64,000 nucleotides of DNA from Bufo bufo. Taxonomy: Eukaryota > Chordata > Amphibia > Anura > Bufonidae. The notes beneath the pieces are model-generated. The model saw only the letters and a list, made by a program, of their open reading frames with translations. It made no database searches and was not told the DNA's origin. A program made the translations under genes and the position numbers. The DNA is taken from positions 155,491,565 through 155,555,564 of the forward strand of contig NC_053391.1 of assembly GCF_905171765.1 (NCBI RefSeq). The letters are read 5' to 3'. This document shows positions 42,801 through 45,638 of the stretch, in pieces; the first letter of the stretch is position 1, and each line of letters begins with the position of its first letter.

Positions 42801-42830
42801 ATACTGTAACATTGGGCTGTCTAAGAATAA
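6032..42830 (-). CDS. Type I cytokine receptor alpha chain, IL3RA/CSF2RA/IL5RA-like (gene span, 9 exons)
   Basis: A single-pass cytokine receptor subunit that should bind a four-helix cytokine and signal through JAK-STAT with a shared beta chain. The exons are 42685-42830, 40884-41025, 31600-31708, 31347-31522, 30119-30312, 27065-27206, 21601-21682, 19448-19544 and 6032-6121. All junctions are AG/GT and every phase joins, giving about 391 residues without the signal peptide. Order: FN3 D1, D2 with four cysteines, D3 with WGEWS, transmembrane helix, Box 1, short tail. The D2 cysteine spacing recalls CSF2RA. The D3 start EILTPP, the strand VQIRAR and the membrane-proximal CKRY recall IL3RA. This is family resemblance from memory, not an alignment. 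Introns reach about 13 kb and are filled with transposons. The first exon is missing. Confidence 0.82.
6122..6337. other. Intron sequence, nothing recognised
   Basis: First part of the last intron of the receptor gene, read from its 3' end. No repeat or coding sequence recognised. Confidence 0.4.
6338..6420. mobile_element. MITE family R2, partial arm
   Basis: 'gttatagagcaggaggagct' and 'agttttgtgggaa' form one arm of the R2 element. The other arm is not found nearby, so this is a fragment. Confidence 0.55.
6421..6704. other. Intron sequence, nothing recognised
   Basis: No motif, repeat or exon seen. Confidence 0.35.
6705..7725. mobile_element. MITE family R2, copy split by an LTR-like insertion
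   Basis: The left arm starts near 'aaagggaacctttcatcatg' (6711), runs through 'cagcatgttacagtg' (6759) and reaches the centre near 6915. The reversed right arm resumes at about 7605 ('actgaataggaccacccac') and ends near 7720. About 680 bp of unrelated sequence separates them, which I read as an LTR-type insertion into an older MITE. Confidence 0.6.
6918..7600. repeat. LTR-like insertion
   Basis: CT-rich non-coding sequence with a TATA-like 'ggtatttaagg' near 7198 and repeated 'tgacctcagc' and 'ctgcctgc' phrases, in the style of the solo LTR at 7773-8463. Exact ends and target duplication were not resolved. Its limits are inferred from the two halves of the R2 MITE. Confidence 0.4.
7773..8463 (+). 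repeat. Solo LTR with 5-bp target duplication
   Basis: 691 bp beginning 'tgtaacgggg' and ending 'cgttaccgtcaca' (TG...CA), bracketed by the identical 5-mer gtaga at 7768-7772 and 8464-8468. 'cactataaatacag' near 8000 is a plausible TATA box. Internally there are three diverged copies of a block with 'gattctctgc' and 'ctctcctggtat' (8100-8275). No gag or pol lies next to it, so LTR-LTR recombination probably removed the body. The superfamily (Gypsy or ERV) is undetermined. Confidence 0.85.
8524..8826. repeat. Anuran AT-rich repeat fragment
   Basis: The opening 'ccccttaatgacataaa', the phrases 'ggaccagtaac' and 'gtcataacttttat', and the later 'tttggggttcatatagta' and 'ttacggtattcac' match the texture of the repeat at 43716-44420 ('ttggggtgcatat...acggtgttcac'). 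Probably a diverged relative of the same family. Confidence 0.45.
8827..8861. repeat. (TA)n microsatellite
   Basis: Pure TA dinucleotide run next to the Tc1 insertion at 8862, and a likely landing site for TA-targeting elements. Confidence 0.9.
8862..9780. mobile_element. Tc1-A: palindromic Tc1 derivative, copy 1
   Basis: The TIR begins 'cagtacagaccaaaagtttg' and is reversed at 9760-9780; TA flanks the element. Beyond the TIR, both arms (about 8862-9115 and 9520-9780) carry the same 3' end of a Tc1 transposase gene in opposite directions, so the element is a near-palindrome with a 400-bp unrelated middle. The same organisation at 13009-13947 shows that this chimera was amplified as a family. 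Confidence 0.88.
9003..9275 (-). pseudogene. Tc1 transposase C-terminal fragment
   Basis: About 90 codons contain [20 protein letters not shown], the region around the third catalytic residue (E of DD34E), and a closing [12 protein letters not shown]. The N-terminal DNA-binding domains and the first two aspartates are absent, so it cannot be active. Transcribed convergently with the second arm of the element. Confidence 0.8.
9781..9847. repeat. (TA)n and (GATA)n microsatellite
   Basis: A TA run followed by six or more 'gata' units, lying between two Tc1 insertions. Confidence 0.9.
9848..11431 (+). mobile_element. Tc1-B: near full-length Tc1 transposon
   Basis: 1584 bp with TIRs 'cactgctcaaaaaaataaag' on the left and the reverse 'tttatttttttgaacagtg' on the right, TA on both sides (9846-9847 and 11432-11433). 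It contains one transposase gene on the plus strand. The high conservation suggests a young insertion. I recognise this TIR as a Tc1 lineage common in fish and frog genomes. Confidence 0.93.
10146..11145 (+). pseudogene. Tc1-B transposase, one apparent frameshift
   Basis: A DD34E transposase for cut-and-paste transposition. The frame open from 10213 (310 codons) contains the second helix-turn-helix ([12 protein letters not shown]), an RRRGGGRRR hook, FTDESRF (first Asp), [20 protein letters not shown] (second Asp) and [12 protein letters not shown] (catalytic Glu). The natural start is probably ATG 10146 ([15 protein letters not shown]). That frame and the 10213 frame disagree by one base around 10190-10200, where an extra base in 'cttatgcgagg' is the likely cause. 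All catalytic residues are present. Confidence 0.88.
11438..13000 (-). mobile_element. Tc1-C: near full-length Tc1/mariner transposon
   Basis: 1563 bp with TIRs 'cagggagtgcagaattatta' on the left and the reversed 'taataattctgcacgcagtg' on the right. TA flanks both ends. A second internal 'gcataattattaggcaactt' near 11630 and its partner near 12805 ('taataattatgcacacc') form the inner repeats of an IR/DR-type end. The transposase is on the minus strand. Confidence 0.92.
11766..12782 (-). pseudogene. Tc1-C transposase, one in-frame stop
   Basis: 338 codons in one frame from ATG at 12782 ([18 protein letters not shown]) to the stop at 11766, interrupted only by TAA at 12603-12605. N-terminal: paired-like helix-turn-helix, then [11 protein letters not shown]. 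Catalytic part: [19 protein letters not shown] (first Asp), [12 protein letters not shown] (second Asp), [11 protein letters not shown] (Glu). Length and order match a whole Tc1 transposase. The stop lies just after the basic linker, so the copy is a recently dead gene or needs readthrough. Confidence 0.88.
13009..13947. mobile_element. Tc1-A: palindromic Tc1 derivative, copy 2
   Basis: Same TIR, arms and centre as 8862-9780, about 95 percent alike by eye, with small indels in the middle (near 13500 and 13615). TA flanks at 13007-13008 and 13948-13949. It inserted in TA repeat next to Tc1-C. Confidence 0.9.
13150..13422 (-). pseudogene. Tc1 transposase C-terminal fragment, copy 2
   Basis: 90 codons differing from the 9003-9275 fragment at about five residues, with [17 protein letters not shown] intact. 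It lacks the N-terminal two thirds of the protein. Confidence 0.8.
14076..14576 (+). pseudogene. PLE protein, N-terminal part
   Basis: Residues upstream of the reverse transcriptase core. [20 protein letters not shown] followed by [10 protein letters not shown] is the conserved 'KPADKGGAVVVMD' block of Penelope proteins. The frame runs out near 14575, where the expected 'GLP..HK' block and RT motif 1 should follow. The sequence '[16 protein letters not shown]' suggests a small deletion or frameshift here. Confidence 0.75.
14623..15495 (+). pseudogene. PLE reverse transcriptase core
   Basis: Copies the element's RNA into DNA at the target. Motifs in order: [13 protein letters not shown] (motif A, catalytic Asp), [17 protein letters not shown] (motif B), [12 protein letters not shown] (YIDD, motif C), then [15 protein letters not shown] and the [20 protein letters not shown] thumb. 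290 codons without a stop, so this domain is the best preserved piece. It is separated from its N-terminal part by a frame break near 14580-14620. Confidence 0.88.
15553..16090 (+). pseudogene. PLE GIY-YIG endonuclease region, frameshifted
   Basis: Begins with a cysteine cluster ([18 protein letters not shown]), the zinc-binding linker of Penelope proteins. VVYLLEC matches the first GIY-YIG strand; the frame then shifts near 15815, and [16 protein letters not shown] is the YIG strand and helix. Another frame change leads to [20 protein letters not shown] and [17 protein letters not shown], the C-terminal conserved blocks. All pieces are in correct order but in at least two frames. Confidence 0.75.
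16302..17895 (+). mobile_element. Tc1-D: Tc1 transposon with long TIRs
   Basis: 1594 bp; TIRs of about 75 bp start 'caaactggattccaaaaaag' and end with the reversed 'cttttttggaatccggtttg'. TA at 16300-16301 and 17896-17897. The transposase is on the plus strand. Confidence 0.92.
16653..17675 (+). pseudogene. Tc1-D transposase, two in-frame stops
   Basis: About 340 codons in one frame from ATG 16653 ([20 protein letters not shown]). It is interrupted by TGA at 16728-16730 (probably a mutated CGA arginine codon) and TAG at 17094-17096. First helix-turn-helix: [17 protein letters not shown]; first Asp in [20 protein letters not shown]; second Asp in [11 protein letters not shown]; Glu in [13 protein letters not shown]. 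Full length, with the order of a normal Tc1 transposase. Confidence 0.87.
17930..18258. repeat. Degenerate minisatellite, unit about 36 bp
   Basis: Roughly nine imperfect copies of a unit built on 'cccttaacagtgacctccacagc'. Spacing between 'gacctccac' or similar phrases is about 35-37 bp. No coding frame. Confidence 0.7.
18259..19279. other. Intron sequence with internal direct repeats; no gene
   Basis: Two repeated phrases are seen: 'gcttctattggctgat'/'gcttctattggctaat' (18352 and 18423), and a block around 'gagggaggacatct' repeated at 18661 and 18772. Cysteine-rich reading frames here result from the repeated tgt/tgc phrases and have no start or domain logic. Possibly an old LTR. Confidence 0.4.
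19280..19345. mobile_element. MITE family R2, partial arm, reversed
   Basis: 'aatctgctcagctcttcctg' followed by 'ctctatgc' is the R2 arm in the opposite direction. It ends about 100 bp from the Box 1 exon. Confidence 0.5.
19448..19544 (-). CDS. Receptor exon: cytoplasmic Box 1
   Basis: Acceptor ttttgcag and donor gtaaat, 97 bp, leaving in phase 0. It encodes [20 protein letters not shown] and about a dozen further residues. PIPHPS is a proline-rich Box 1 motif, which in this family docks JAK2 or JAK1 just inside the membrane. Confidence 0.85.
19545..20043. other. Intron sequence, nothing recognised
   Basis: AT-rich intron between the Box 1 exon and the palindromic MITE. Confidence 0.4.
20044..20804. 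mobile_element. Near-perfect 753-bp palindromic MITE with TTAA duplication
   Basis: The element (20048-20800) begins 'agggcttctgtcaccccac' and ends with its reverse complement, with TTAA at 20044-20047 and 20801-20804. The left arm 20048-20420 and right arm 20428-20800 are both 373 bp and differ at only a few sites; the loop is 7 bases. TTAA is the piggyBac target site, so this is most likely a piggyBac-type non-autonomous foldback. GC-rich inner arms contain duplicated 'cgatgacgtcttctctttcg'. The two 66-codon frames at 20263 (+) and 20385 (-) are mirror images, not genes. Confidence 0.93.
20805..21039. other. Intron sequence, nothing recognised
   Basis: Low-complexity poly-A tracts near 20965; no exon seen. 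Confidence 0.35.
21040..21510. mobile_element. MITE family R3, rearranged copy
   Basis: Shares long blocks with 32258-32690: 'ggttacgaccaccctgcaat', 'ttgcacactataggaaaaag', 'cctctctggtggc', 'gcaaaggaggcaatat' and 'ctgaagtgagacaacccctt'. The right arm is complete; the left arm is largely missing. It ends about 90 bp before the transmembrane exon. Confidence 0.65.
21601..21682 (-). CDS. Receptor exon: transmembrane segment
   Basis: Acceptor ttgttag and donor gtaagc, 82 bp, phase 1 in and phase 2 out. It encodes [20 protein letters not shown] followed by CKR: a hydrophobic stretch of about 20 residues closed by basic residues, the single-pass helix and stop-transfer signal. Its length and phase match the separate transmembrane exon of class I receptors. 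Confidence 0.85.
21683..22720. other. Intron sequence, nothing recognised
   Basis: No family motif found. A short inverted pair, 'cctaatttatgatgaga' near 22291 and 'tcatcataaattaggta' near 22318, forms a hairpin. Confidence 0.4.
22725..23110. mobile_element. MITE family R4 with subterminal hairpins, copy 1
   Basis: The ends read 'aaggctactttcaccctta' and, reversed, 'agtgtgaaacaggccta'. Just inside each end sits a self-complementary block, 'gagatccggcagacgatctc' (about 22757) and its partner near 23050. The centre holds 'ccgtcaccattgacttac'. Same plan as 23465-23940. Confidence 0.65.
23111..23464. other. Intron sequence, nothing recognised
   Basis: Overlapping frames of about 90 codons on both strands, without motifs, codon logic or splice pairing. 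Confidence 0.35.
23465..23940. mobile_element. MITE family R4, copy 2
   Basis: TIR 'taggctacttta...atctgcgtt' on the left and reversed 'aacgcagatatgaaagtagc' on the right. Each end carries the hairpin 'ggttttgagatccggca' paired with 'gggtctcaaaacc'. About 475 bp, non-coding. Confidence 0.7.
24655..25060. repeat. Tandem repeat, unit about 90 bp, in hAT-1
   Basis: Four to five copies of a unit with 'ctgcgctacatctcctgt' and 'aacgtttgcgtatccgaaat'. The same array, longer, is at 54330-55080 in hAT-5. Confidence 0.8.
25547..26510 (+). pseudogene. hAT-1 N-terminal reading-frame remnant with partial BED finger
   Basis: A 201-codon frame from 25547 is Ser/Gln/Asp-rich, with repeated acidic phrases ([10 protein letters not shown]). 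The later frames carry an acidic linker ([17 protein letters not shown]). Near 26425-26510 one frame reads [21 protein letters not shown], the first half of a BED-type zinc finger (C-x2-C). The zinc-binding histidines and the catalytic region are deleted. It corresponds to 55183-55960 in hAT-5. Confidence 0.65.
26869..27064. other. Intron sequence between hAT-1 and the WSXWS exon
   Basis: No repeat recognised; it borders the donor site of the exon at 27065-27206. Confidence 0.4.
27065..27206 (-). CDS. Receptor exon: D3 FN3 domain with WSXWS box
   Basis: Acceptor attacag and donor gtatga. It enters in phase 0 and leaves in phase 1, 142 bp. It encodes about 47 residues including CYVQIRAR and [13 protein letters not shown] is the WSXWS-type signature with glycine in place of the first serine. 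The Y.VQIRAR strand with its stacked arginines is the usual partner of that box. The exon survives between two hAT insertions (24285-26860 and 27512-29827). Confidence 0.88.
27207..27503. other. Intron sequence with a short inverted repeat
   Basis: 'tgttttggtcagtgattgcc' near 27350 is reversed near 27480 ('aaatcactgaccaaaacac'), with 'tttgagccaaaacctgg' and 'ccaggttttggctcaaa'-type partners inside. This is a small foldback MITE of about 165 bp (27340-27503). Confidence 0.55.
27925..28620. repeat. Minisatellite in hAT-2, core 'tctgatgggggctga'
   Basis: About 15 irregular units of 40-60 bp built on 'gggggtctttgggctgatct' and 'gaggtctgatggggctgag'. The 250-codon minus-strand frame rich in [13 protein letters not shown] is the translation of this array, not a protein gene. 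Confidence 0.85.
29330..29625. repeat. Tandem repeat, unit about 89 bp, in hAT-2
   Basis: Three copies of a unit with 'gatgtataacttatac' (29349, 29439, 29527), 'caggagatacccaggtta' and 'accagcatg'. Confidence 0.85.
29836..30118. other. Intron sequence, nothing recognised
   Basis: Between hAT-2 and the D3 exon. No repeat or exon recognised. Confidence 0.4.
30119..30312 (-). CDS. Receptor exon: D3 FN3 domain, first half
   Basis: Acceptor ttgtag. It encodes [12 protein letters not shown], then [10 protein letters not shown] and FLYEIKL, the A, B/C and C' strands of the membrane-proximal FN3 domain. The donor is ambiguous: gtaagc after 30119 or gtaata after 30131. Both keep phase 0 and differ by four residues. 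I prefer the first because it fits the donor consensus better. An acidic insert (DDEEEG) lies in the loop. Confidence 0.82.
30450..31088. mobile_element. MITE R5, host of a nested MITE
   Basis: Outer ends 'taggctatgttcacgtta' and reversed 'catgtgaacatggcctta', with matching inner blocks ('atccacaaaattctgcag' against 'ctgcaaaataaacactgga'). The two halves are separated by the R6 MITE at 30672-30996. Confidence 0.65.
30672..30996. mobile_element. MITE R6, copy 1, nested in R5
   Basis: Ends 'taagccctcctgcacacgaa' and reversed 'tgtgtgcaggaggcctaag'. It contains the family's 'gacccattcaattcaatggg' hairpin and 'gcggatccgcaa'. Other copies are at 41093-41420 and 41820-42165. Confidence 0.75.
31089..31346. 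other. Intron sequence, nothing recognised
   Basis: Between nested MITEs and the D2 exon. Confidence 0.4.
31347..31522 (-). CDS. Receptor exon: cytokine-receptor module, second cysteine pair
   Basis: Acceptor ctgcacag and donor gtgaga; it enters in phase 2 and leaves in phase 1. It encodes about 58 residues with WFSCPHY and NNVGCYMKD, giving the third and fourth conserved cysteines, then the NKIRIGFF strand and a linker. Two further cysteines (SGCTD, FFCGS) are extra relative to the mammalian proteins I recall and may form an additional disulfide. Confidence 0.82.
31600..31708 (-). CDS. Receptor exon: cytokine-receptor module, first cysteine pair
   Basis: Acceptor tttcag and donor gtataa. 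It completes a valine codon with the previous exon, then encodes VSC...NCSW followed by [12 protein letters not shown]. The C-x(9)-CxW spacing is the first conserved disulfide of class I cytokine receptors. The 'G..AP.D..Y.L' segment is characteristic of IL-3/GM-CSF/IL-5 receptor alpha chains. It contains two potential N-glycosylation sequons. Confidence 0.85.
31709..32257. other. Intron sequence, nothing recognised
   Basis: First part of the 9.2-kb intron between the D1 and D2 exons. No repeat recognised. A phrase near 32046 ('ataggg ttgtgatcaggac') recurs near 32822, suggesting a diverged duplication of about 100 bp on either side of the R3 MITE. Confidence 0.4.
32258..32690. mobile_element. 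MITE family R3, near-complete palindromic copy
   Basis: The left end 'aaaggggttgtttcacttcc' and the right part 'gtttgctgaagtgagca' are inverted. Inner arms 'tccatgtttacgaccacc' and 'ggtggtcgtaaccatggg', and 'ctgcacacggtaggaaaag' against 'cttttcctatagtgtgcaag', extend the palindrome to about 430 bp. Confidence 0.75.
32691..33300. other. Intron sequence, nothing recognised
   Basis: No family recognised. One 88-codon plus-strand frame at 32930 has no motif. Confidence 0.35.
33600..34020. repeat. Tandem repeat, unit about 108 bp, in hAT-3
   Basis: Four copies of a unit with 'aggccccaaaaatt' (33650, 33759, 33863, 33975), 'cacctgacagaaaagaacaa' and 'tggctggaggtacattag'. Confidence 0.85.
34087..36618 (-). 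pseudogene. hAT-3 transposase (ZBED type), broken
   Basis: Pieces in order on the minus strand: a basic N-terminal frame (36618-36127); a BED zinc finger near 36180-36060 ([12 protein letters not shown]...[11 protein letters not shown]) followed by TGA; a Ser/Pro-rich linker (35968-35700); [16 protein letters not shown] and [10 protein letters not shown]...CMAHVLNL (35696-35457, the DDE core Asp); [17 protein letters not shown] (35423-35001); and the hAT dimerisation domain [20 protein letters not shown]...ERTFSAAGG (34087-35211). Frame breaks lie at about 35456 and 35190. The first catalytic region between linker and core is deleted. Confidence 0.85.
36655..37490. repeat. Minisatellite in hAT-3, unit 38 bp, about 22 copies
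   Basis: The unit is 'gtattttgtggaagcaggta' followed by 'tatcgcacccctcaatca'; successive 'tattt' positions 36697, 36735 and 36773 give a 38-bp period. Two unit types alternate irregularly, one ending 'gcacccctcaatc' and the other 'gaaccccttaatc'. Not CRISPR: there are no unique spacers. Confidence 0.92.
37994..38532. other. Intron sequence, nothing recognised
   Basis: No transposon or exon recognised apart from poly-T tracts. Confidence 0.35.
38549..38924 (+). pseudogene. LINE ORF2 C-terminal fragment
   Basis: [18 protein letters not shown] is the zinc-knuckle-like 'GT..H..W.C' block at the C-terminus of L1/Tx1 ORF2 proteins; 'WK' and 'E' phrases follow to a stop at 38924. About 120 codons with no internal stop, suggesting a fairly recent insertion. 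Reverse transcriptase and endonuclease are absent through 5' truncation. Confidence 0.8.
38549..39152 (+). mobile_element. 5'-truncated L1-like LINE insertion with 16-bp duplication
   Basis: The 16-mer aaaaatgcctcgaaaa occurs at 38533-38548 and again at 39153-39168, directly bracketing 604 bp of L1-type 3' sequence. The insert begins inside ORF2 and ends '...aataaaaagaattttacaag'. A long target duplication with 5' truncation is the mark of target-primed reverse transcription. Confidence 0.9.
39345..39530. mobile_element. Foldback MITE
   Basis: 'caacaatttttataatgata' and 'gtctatagtgttgcac' are reversed at 39485-39525 ('gcgacaccatagactatcat', 'tataaaaattgtcgcac'). The inner arms 'gacatgctgcgactg' and 'tgcagcatgtcgcagtg' meet at 'aatccattttggatggattt'. 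Confidence 0.75.
39788..40716. mobile_element. Large foldback MITE R7
   Basis: Arms of about 260 bp: 40086-40338 ('tattatttccccttataac', 'gcattctgaatacagaatgc', 'tcaaggacctttgatgacgt') are reversed at 40352-40600. The outermost part, 'ggctgcgctcacacgggcga', has a weaker partner at 40685-40716. Left-flank sequence 39850-40085 holds repeated 'cgtgaaaatcgca' phrases. Confidence 0.7.
40717..40883. other. Intron sequence, nothing recognised
   Basis: Between the foldback element and the second D1 exon. Confidence 0.35.
40884..41025 (-). CDS. Receptor exon: D1 FN3 domain, second half
   Basis: Acceptor tttttag at 41026 and donor gtaagt below 40884. The exon enters in phase 0 and leaves in phase 1, as required by its neighbours. 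It encodes about 47 residues, with [18 protein letters not shown] and a closing NAPQG. The latter matches the proline-glycine linker between D1 and D2 in this receptor group. No stop codon occurs in the used frame. Confidence 0.72.
41093..41420. mobile_element. MITE R6, copy 2
   Basis: Ends 'taggcctcatacacacaact' and reversed 'cgcgtgcatgtagcctta'. Contains 'gacccattcacttcaatagg' and the hairpin 'tattcttgtccattttgcgg acaagaata'. It begins only about 65 bp upstream of the acceptor of the exon at 40884-41025. Confidence 0.75.
41598..41755. mobile_element. MITE R8, copy 1
   Basis: 'cagggttcagtaaccttcag' plus 'cactccagctgttgtgaaa' is mirrored by 'tttcacaacagctggagtg' at 41718. 'cccagcatgc' is mirrored by 'gcatgctggg'. 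About 155 bp. Confidence 0.75.
41820..42165. mobile_element. MITE R6, copy 3
   Basis: Ends 'ttaggcctcttgcacacgaa' and reversed 'cgggcacgaagccctta'. A subterminal palindrome 'gcggaccgcaaattgcggtc' lies near 41860. Confidence 0.78.
42345..42497. mobile_element. MITE R8, copy 2
   Basis: 'gggatcagcaaccttcgaca' followed by 'ctccagctgttctgaaac' is mirrored by 'gcagatggagtggagtggtt' and 'gctgatccc'. Confidence 0.72.
42498..42684. other. Intron sequence, nothing recognised
   Basis: AT-rich intron beside the first D1 exon, containing taataat repeats near 42610-42670. Confidence 0.35.
42685..42830 (-). CDS. Receptor exon: D1 FN3 domain, first half
   Basis: Acceptor tttgcag at 42831 and donor gtaatg below 42685. 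The exon enters with two bases of a split codon and leaves in phase 0. It encodes about 48 residues including [18 protein letters not shown], the B/C-strand pattern of an FN3-like fold (V.V....VNISW). This is the most upstream exon I can support. The preceding exon must end in phase 1 and should carry the signal peptide. Confidence 0.75.
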
Positions 42831-43139
42831 CTGCAAACAGGTTATTATTAGTATGATAATAAAAATGATGATCACCACTGTAAGAAGAAAAATACTAATA
42901 TTAATTGAATTATTTTCTGTAAATTTAAGGGACTTTTCACATCTCGTACATCTTTGCTGTACGTTTGTAAACAGAAACAAAAAAGTATAGAAACATATGG
43001 CTTGATGTACCCATAAATTATAATTGGGCAAACGTAGTCCAATAGTGTATACTTTTGGCTCAGTTTGTCACTGTTTATATTTAGTGTAGCATAGCACGCT
43101 TTTCTATCCTGCAAAAAAGAAAATGTATGTACTGTAGGA
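42831..43139. other. Upstream intron; signal-peptide exon not found
   Basis: I searched the minus strand for a Met-led hydrophobic exon ending in phase 1 with a donor. The 91-codon frame at 42872-43147 has hydrophobic patches but no suitable donor, and no start close to a helix. Confidence 0.35.
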
Positions 43140-43715
43140 AGGAACAAGGGGCCATCATTGATGGTCGGTACGTGTCACTGAGGTTTCTAGCCTTGGTGAG
43201 GTAAGAGCCTTTTTTTTCTGAAGTGTCATTATTTGCTTTGCAGTCTATCACTTCAGCTGTTTAGTATGGCTGTAAAGCCGATCCGGGACGGCTCTTACTG
43301 GGAGTAGCCAAAGTGCTGGGTCGGTGGCTACTCCCCATGTTCCATGCCAGGTCTTGGGAGGCTTATAAAAAGAAGTCAGCTTTATCAGGTGGTGTGGATT
43401 ATCCTCCATCTGACAGAAAAGCTGTGAAGTACTCTGTGCTGAGGACTACAAACAGGTATGCACGCGGATACATTCCAACCGCAGAAACAGTGAGCCGGTA
43501 TCCGTACTTCAGGTGTGCAGGCCGCCTGAAAGCCTGCCAGTGAACTTGTCTGGGGCTGAGCATATAGCCGGGTGTGAACTGGCACCAAGGATTCCAGGTG
43601 ACCATTGTTATATTTTGCTGTGTGTGAACAAGCACCAAGACTGTGATGTTTTTGCTAAGTGTGAACAAAACACTGAAGTTGATTTCAACGTGGTTCCTTG
43701 CCTACTTTTGTATAT
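43140..43715 (+). repeat. LTR-like repeat
   Basis: Non-coding, with a TATA-like 'ggcttataaaaagaagtc' near 43360 and short repeated 'tgtgaac' phrases near 43570-43670. It abuts the next repeat at 43716. Ends and target duplication unresolved. Confidence 0.35.
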
Positions 43716-44430
43716 GTCTACTTTTTTTTATTTATTTAAGTGTTACACAATAATATCCTTTGTGAAACAAAAAAATAAATTGTGTTTTAGTGTTTCCATA
43801 TTCTGAGAGCCAGTTTTTGGGCTATTGTCTTAGGTAGGATATCATTTTTGCGGGAAGAGATGACGGTTTTATTGGCACTATTTTGGGGTGCATATAAGTT
43901 TTTGATCGCTTGCTATTACACTTTTTGTGACGTAAGGTGAAAAAAAAAAGGCTTTTTTGGCACGGTTTTTCTTTTTTTTTTTTTTTTTTACGGTGTTCAC
44001 CTAAGGTCATGTGGTATTTTTATATAGCAGGTTGTTATGGACGCGGCAATACCTAGTCTACTTTTTTTTTATTTATTTAAGTTTTACACAATAATATCAT
44101 TTTTGAAACAAAAAAAAATCATGTTTTTAGTGTCCCCATATTCTGAGAGTTATAGTTTTTTCAGTTTTTGGGCGATTGTCTTAGGTAGGGTATAATTTTT
44201 GTGAGCAGAGATGACGGTTTTATTGGCACTATGTTGGGGGGCATACGCCTTTTTGATCGCTTGGTGTTGCACTTTTAGCGATGTAAGATGACAAAAAAAT
44301 AGCTTTTTTTGCACCGTTTTTATTTTATCTTTTTTTACGGTGTTCATCTAAGGGGTTAGGTCATGTGGTATTTTTTTTAGAGTAGGCTGTTACGGATGCG
44401 GCGATTCAATTTTTTTTTCTTTTTTTGGGA
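43716..44430. repeat. Anuran repeat R9, two tandem units
   Basis: About 350-bp units: 'ttttttttatttatttaag' with 'acacaataatatc', 'tccatattctgagag', 'attgtcttaggtagg', 'gatgacggttttattggcac', 'cggtgttca' and 'gtcatgtggtatttt' appear at 43720-44050 and again at 44060-44400. Non-coding. Confidence 0.8.
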
Positions 44431-45189
44431 AAAGGACGCTTTTTTTTCTCTTGAAACTGAATTTTTTTGTAAAAATTTATTTTTTTTACTTTTTTCTTCA
44501 CTTGACTTTTTTGTCCCACTCTGGGACTTCAACTTTTGGGTGACTGATGACCTTTACAATGCATGACAATACTTCTGTATTGTCATGCATTGGCTGTAAG
44601 TGTATTACACACTGTAATACACTTATAGCCTTCCTGCCTGTGAGATTCAGGGGGCTTGATCTCACAGGCTCTCCCGGACGGCAGCCATGATGCCTAAGGA
44701 AGGCATTGTGCTGCCTTCCATGCCATAGGGTCCCCGTCACAGCAGCACGGGGACCCGATGGCTGCTTCCTCCCTGCACGGACATCGCACGTGCCGTGGTC
44801 AGCGCTGACTGCAGCTGTGCAGGGGTTAATGTGCCAGCATCGGTGATTTCACTGATGCCGGCACATACAGCAGGGGTCTGGCTATCAGTGACTGCCGAAC
44901 CCTTTTCGCTGATCGGGCGGGCGCATCTCCTGCACCCGCCTGATCAGCGTGCCGTACATGTATGCCGCTGGGCATGAAGGGGTTAAAGGTATTTTCTGAG
45001 ATTTTACTACTGAAAACCTATCACAGGCTCTCCCGGAAGGCAGCCATGATGCCTAAGGAAGGCATTGTGCTGCCTTCCATGCCATCGGGTCCCCGTCACA
45101 GCAGCGCAGAGACCCAATGGCTGCTTCCTCCCTGCACGAACATCGCACGTGCTGTGGTCAGCGCTGACTGCGGCTGTGCAGGTCATTAG
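44431..45189. repeat. Repeat with 165-bp direct duplication
   Basis: The block 44660-44826 ('cacaggctctcccgg', 'cagccatgatgcctaaggaa', 'ggctgcttcctccctgcacg') recurs at 45022-45184 with about 93 percent identity by eye. A shorter inverted pair (44560-44580, 44610-44630) and 'gtgagattcagggggcttga tctcac' form hairpins. Confidence 0.75.
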
Positions 45190-45440
45190 CTGTTTGAAAG
45201 GGCTGTTCATCCATCACATGGCCTAGATGCAGCTCAGGCCCATTGAAGTGAATAGGGCTGAGCTGTGGTACCAAGCACAGCCACTATCAAAGGGATGGCG
45301 CTGTGCTTGGTGAGCAGAGATAAGGCTGCGGCTCTACTGTGAGCAACAGTGACTTTTCAAACCGCTGATCTGCAAGGGTCTTGGGCGTCAGACCCCCAAC
45401 GATCAGATACTGATGACCTATCCATAGGATAAAACAGGTG
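45190..45440 (+). repeat. Anuran repeat R10, copy 1
   Basis: 'cccattgaagtgaatagggc', 'gagctgtggtaccaagcaca', 'gctgtgcttggtgagcagag' and 'ctgatgacctatccatagga' in order. A diverged, reversed copy is at 53681-53960. Non-coding. Confidence 0.65.
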
Positions 45441-45638
45441 TAGATAATGATGAATGAGATGGGCCTGCCACCTGGCATGAGCGGTGAAAAGTTGCAGATT
45501 GCGAAGCTAAGAACCTTTGTGCCTCAATCTGCGCCAGCAATACACCTAATATAGACTTATTTCTGTTAGTAACCCCCTAAGTCTTTATGTGAACACATCA
45601 ATGAGCATCAATCTAACACTCGATAAAATTAACTAACC
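45441..45638. other. Unassigned
   Basis: Nothing recognised. Confidence 0.3.

Noticed and set aside
42872..43147. Candidate leader exon of the receptor gene
   Set aside because: Hydrophobic stretches occur but no Met-proximal signal sequence is followed by a phase-1 donor, and the frame runs through AT-rich intron.
43313..43543. 76-codon frame after a TATA-like sequence
   Set aside because: Within an LTR-like repeat, without protein similarity; more likely non-coding LTR sequence.
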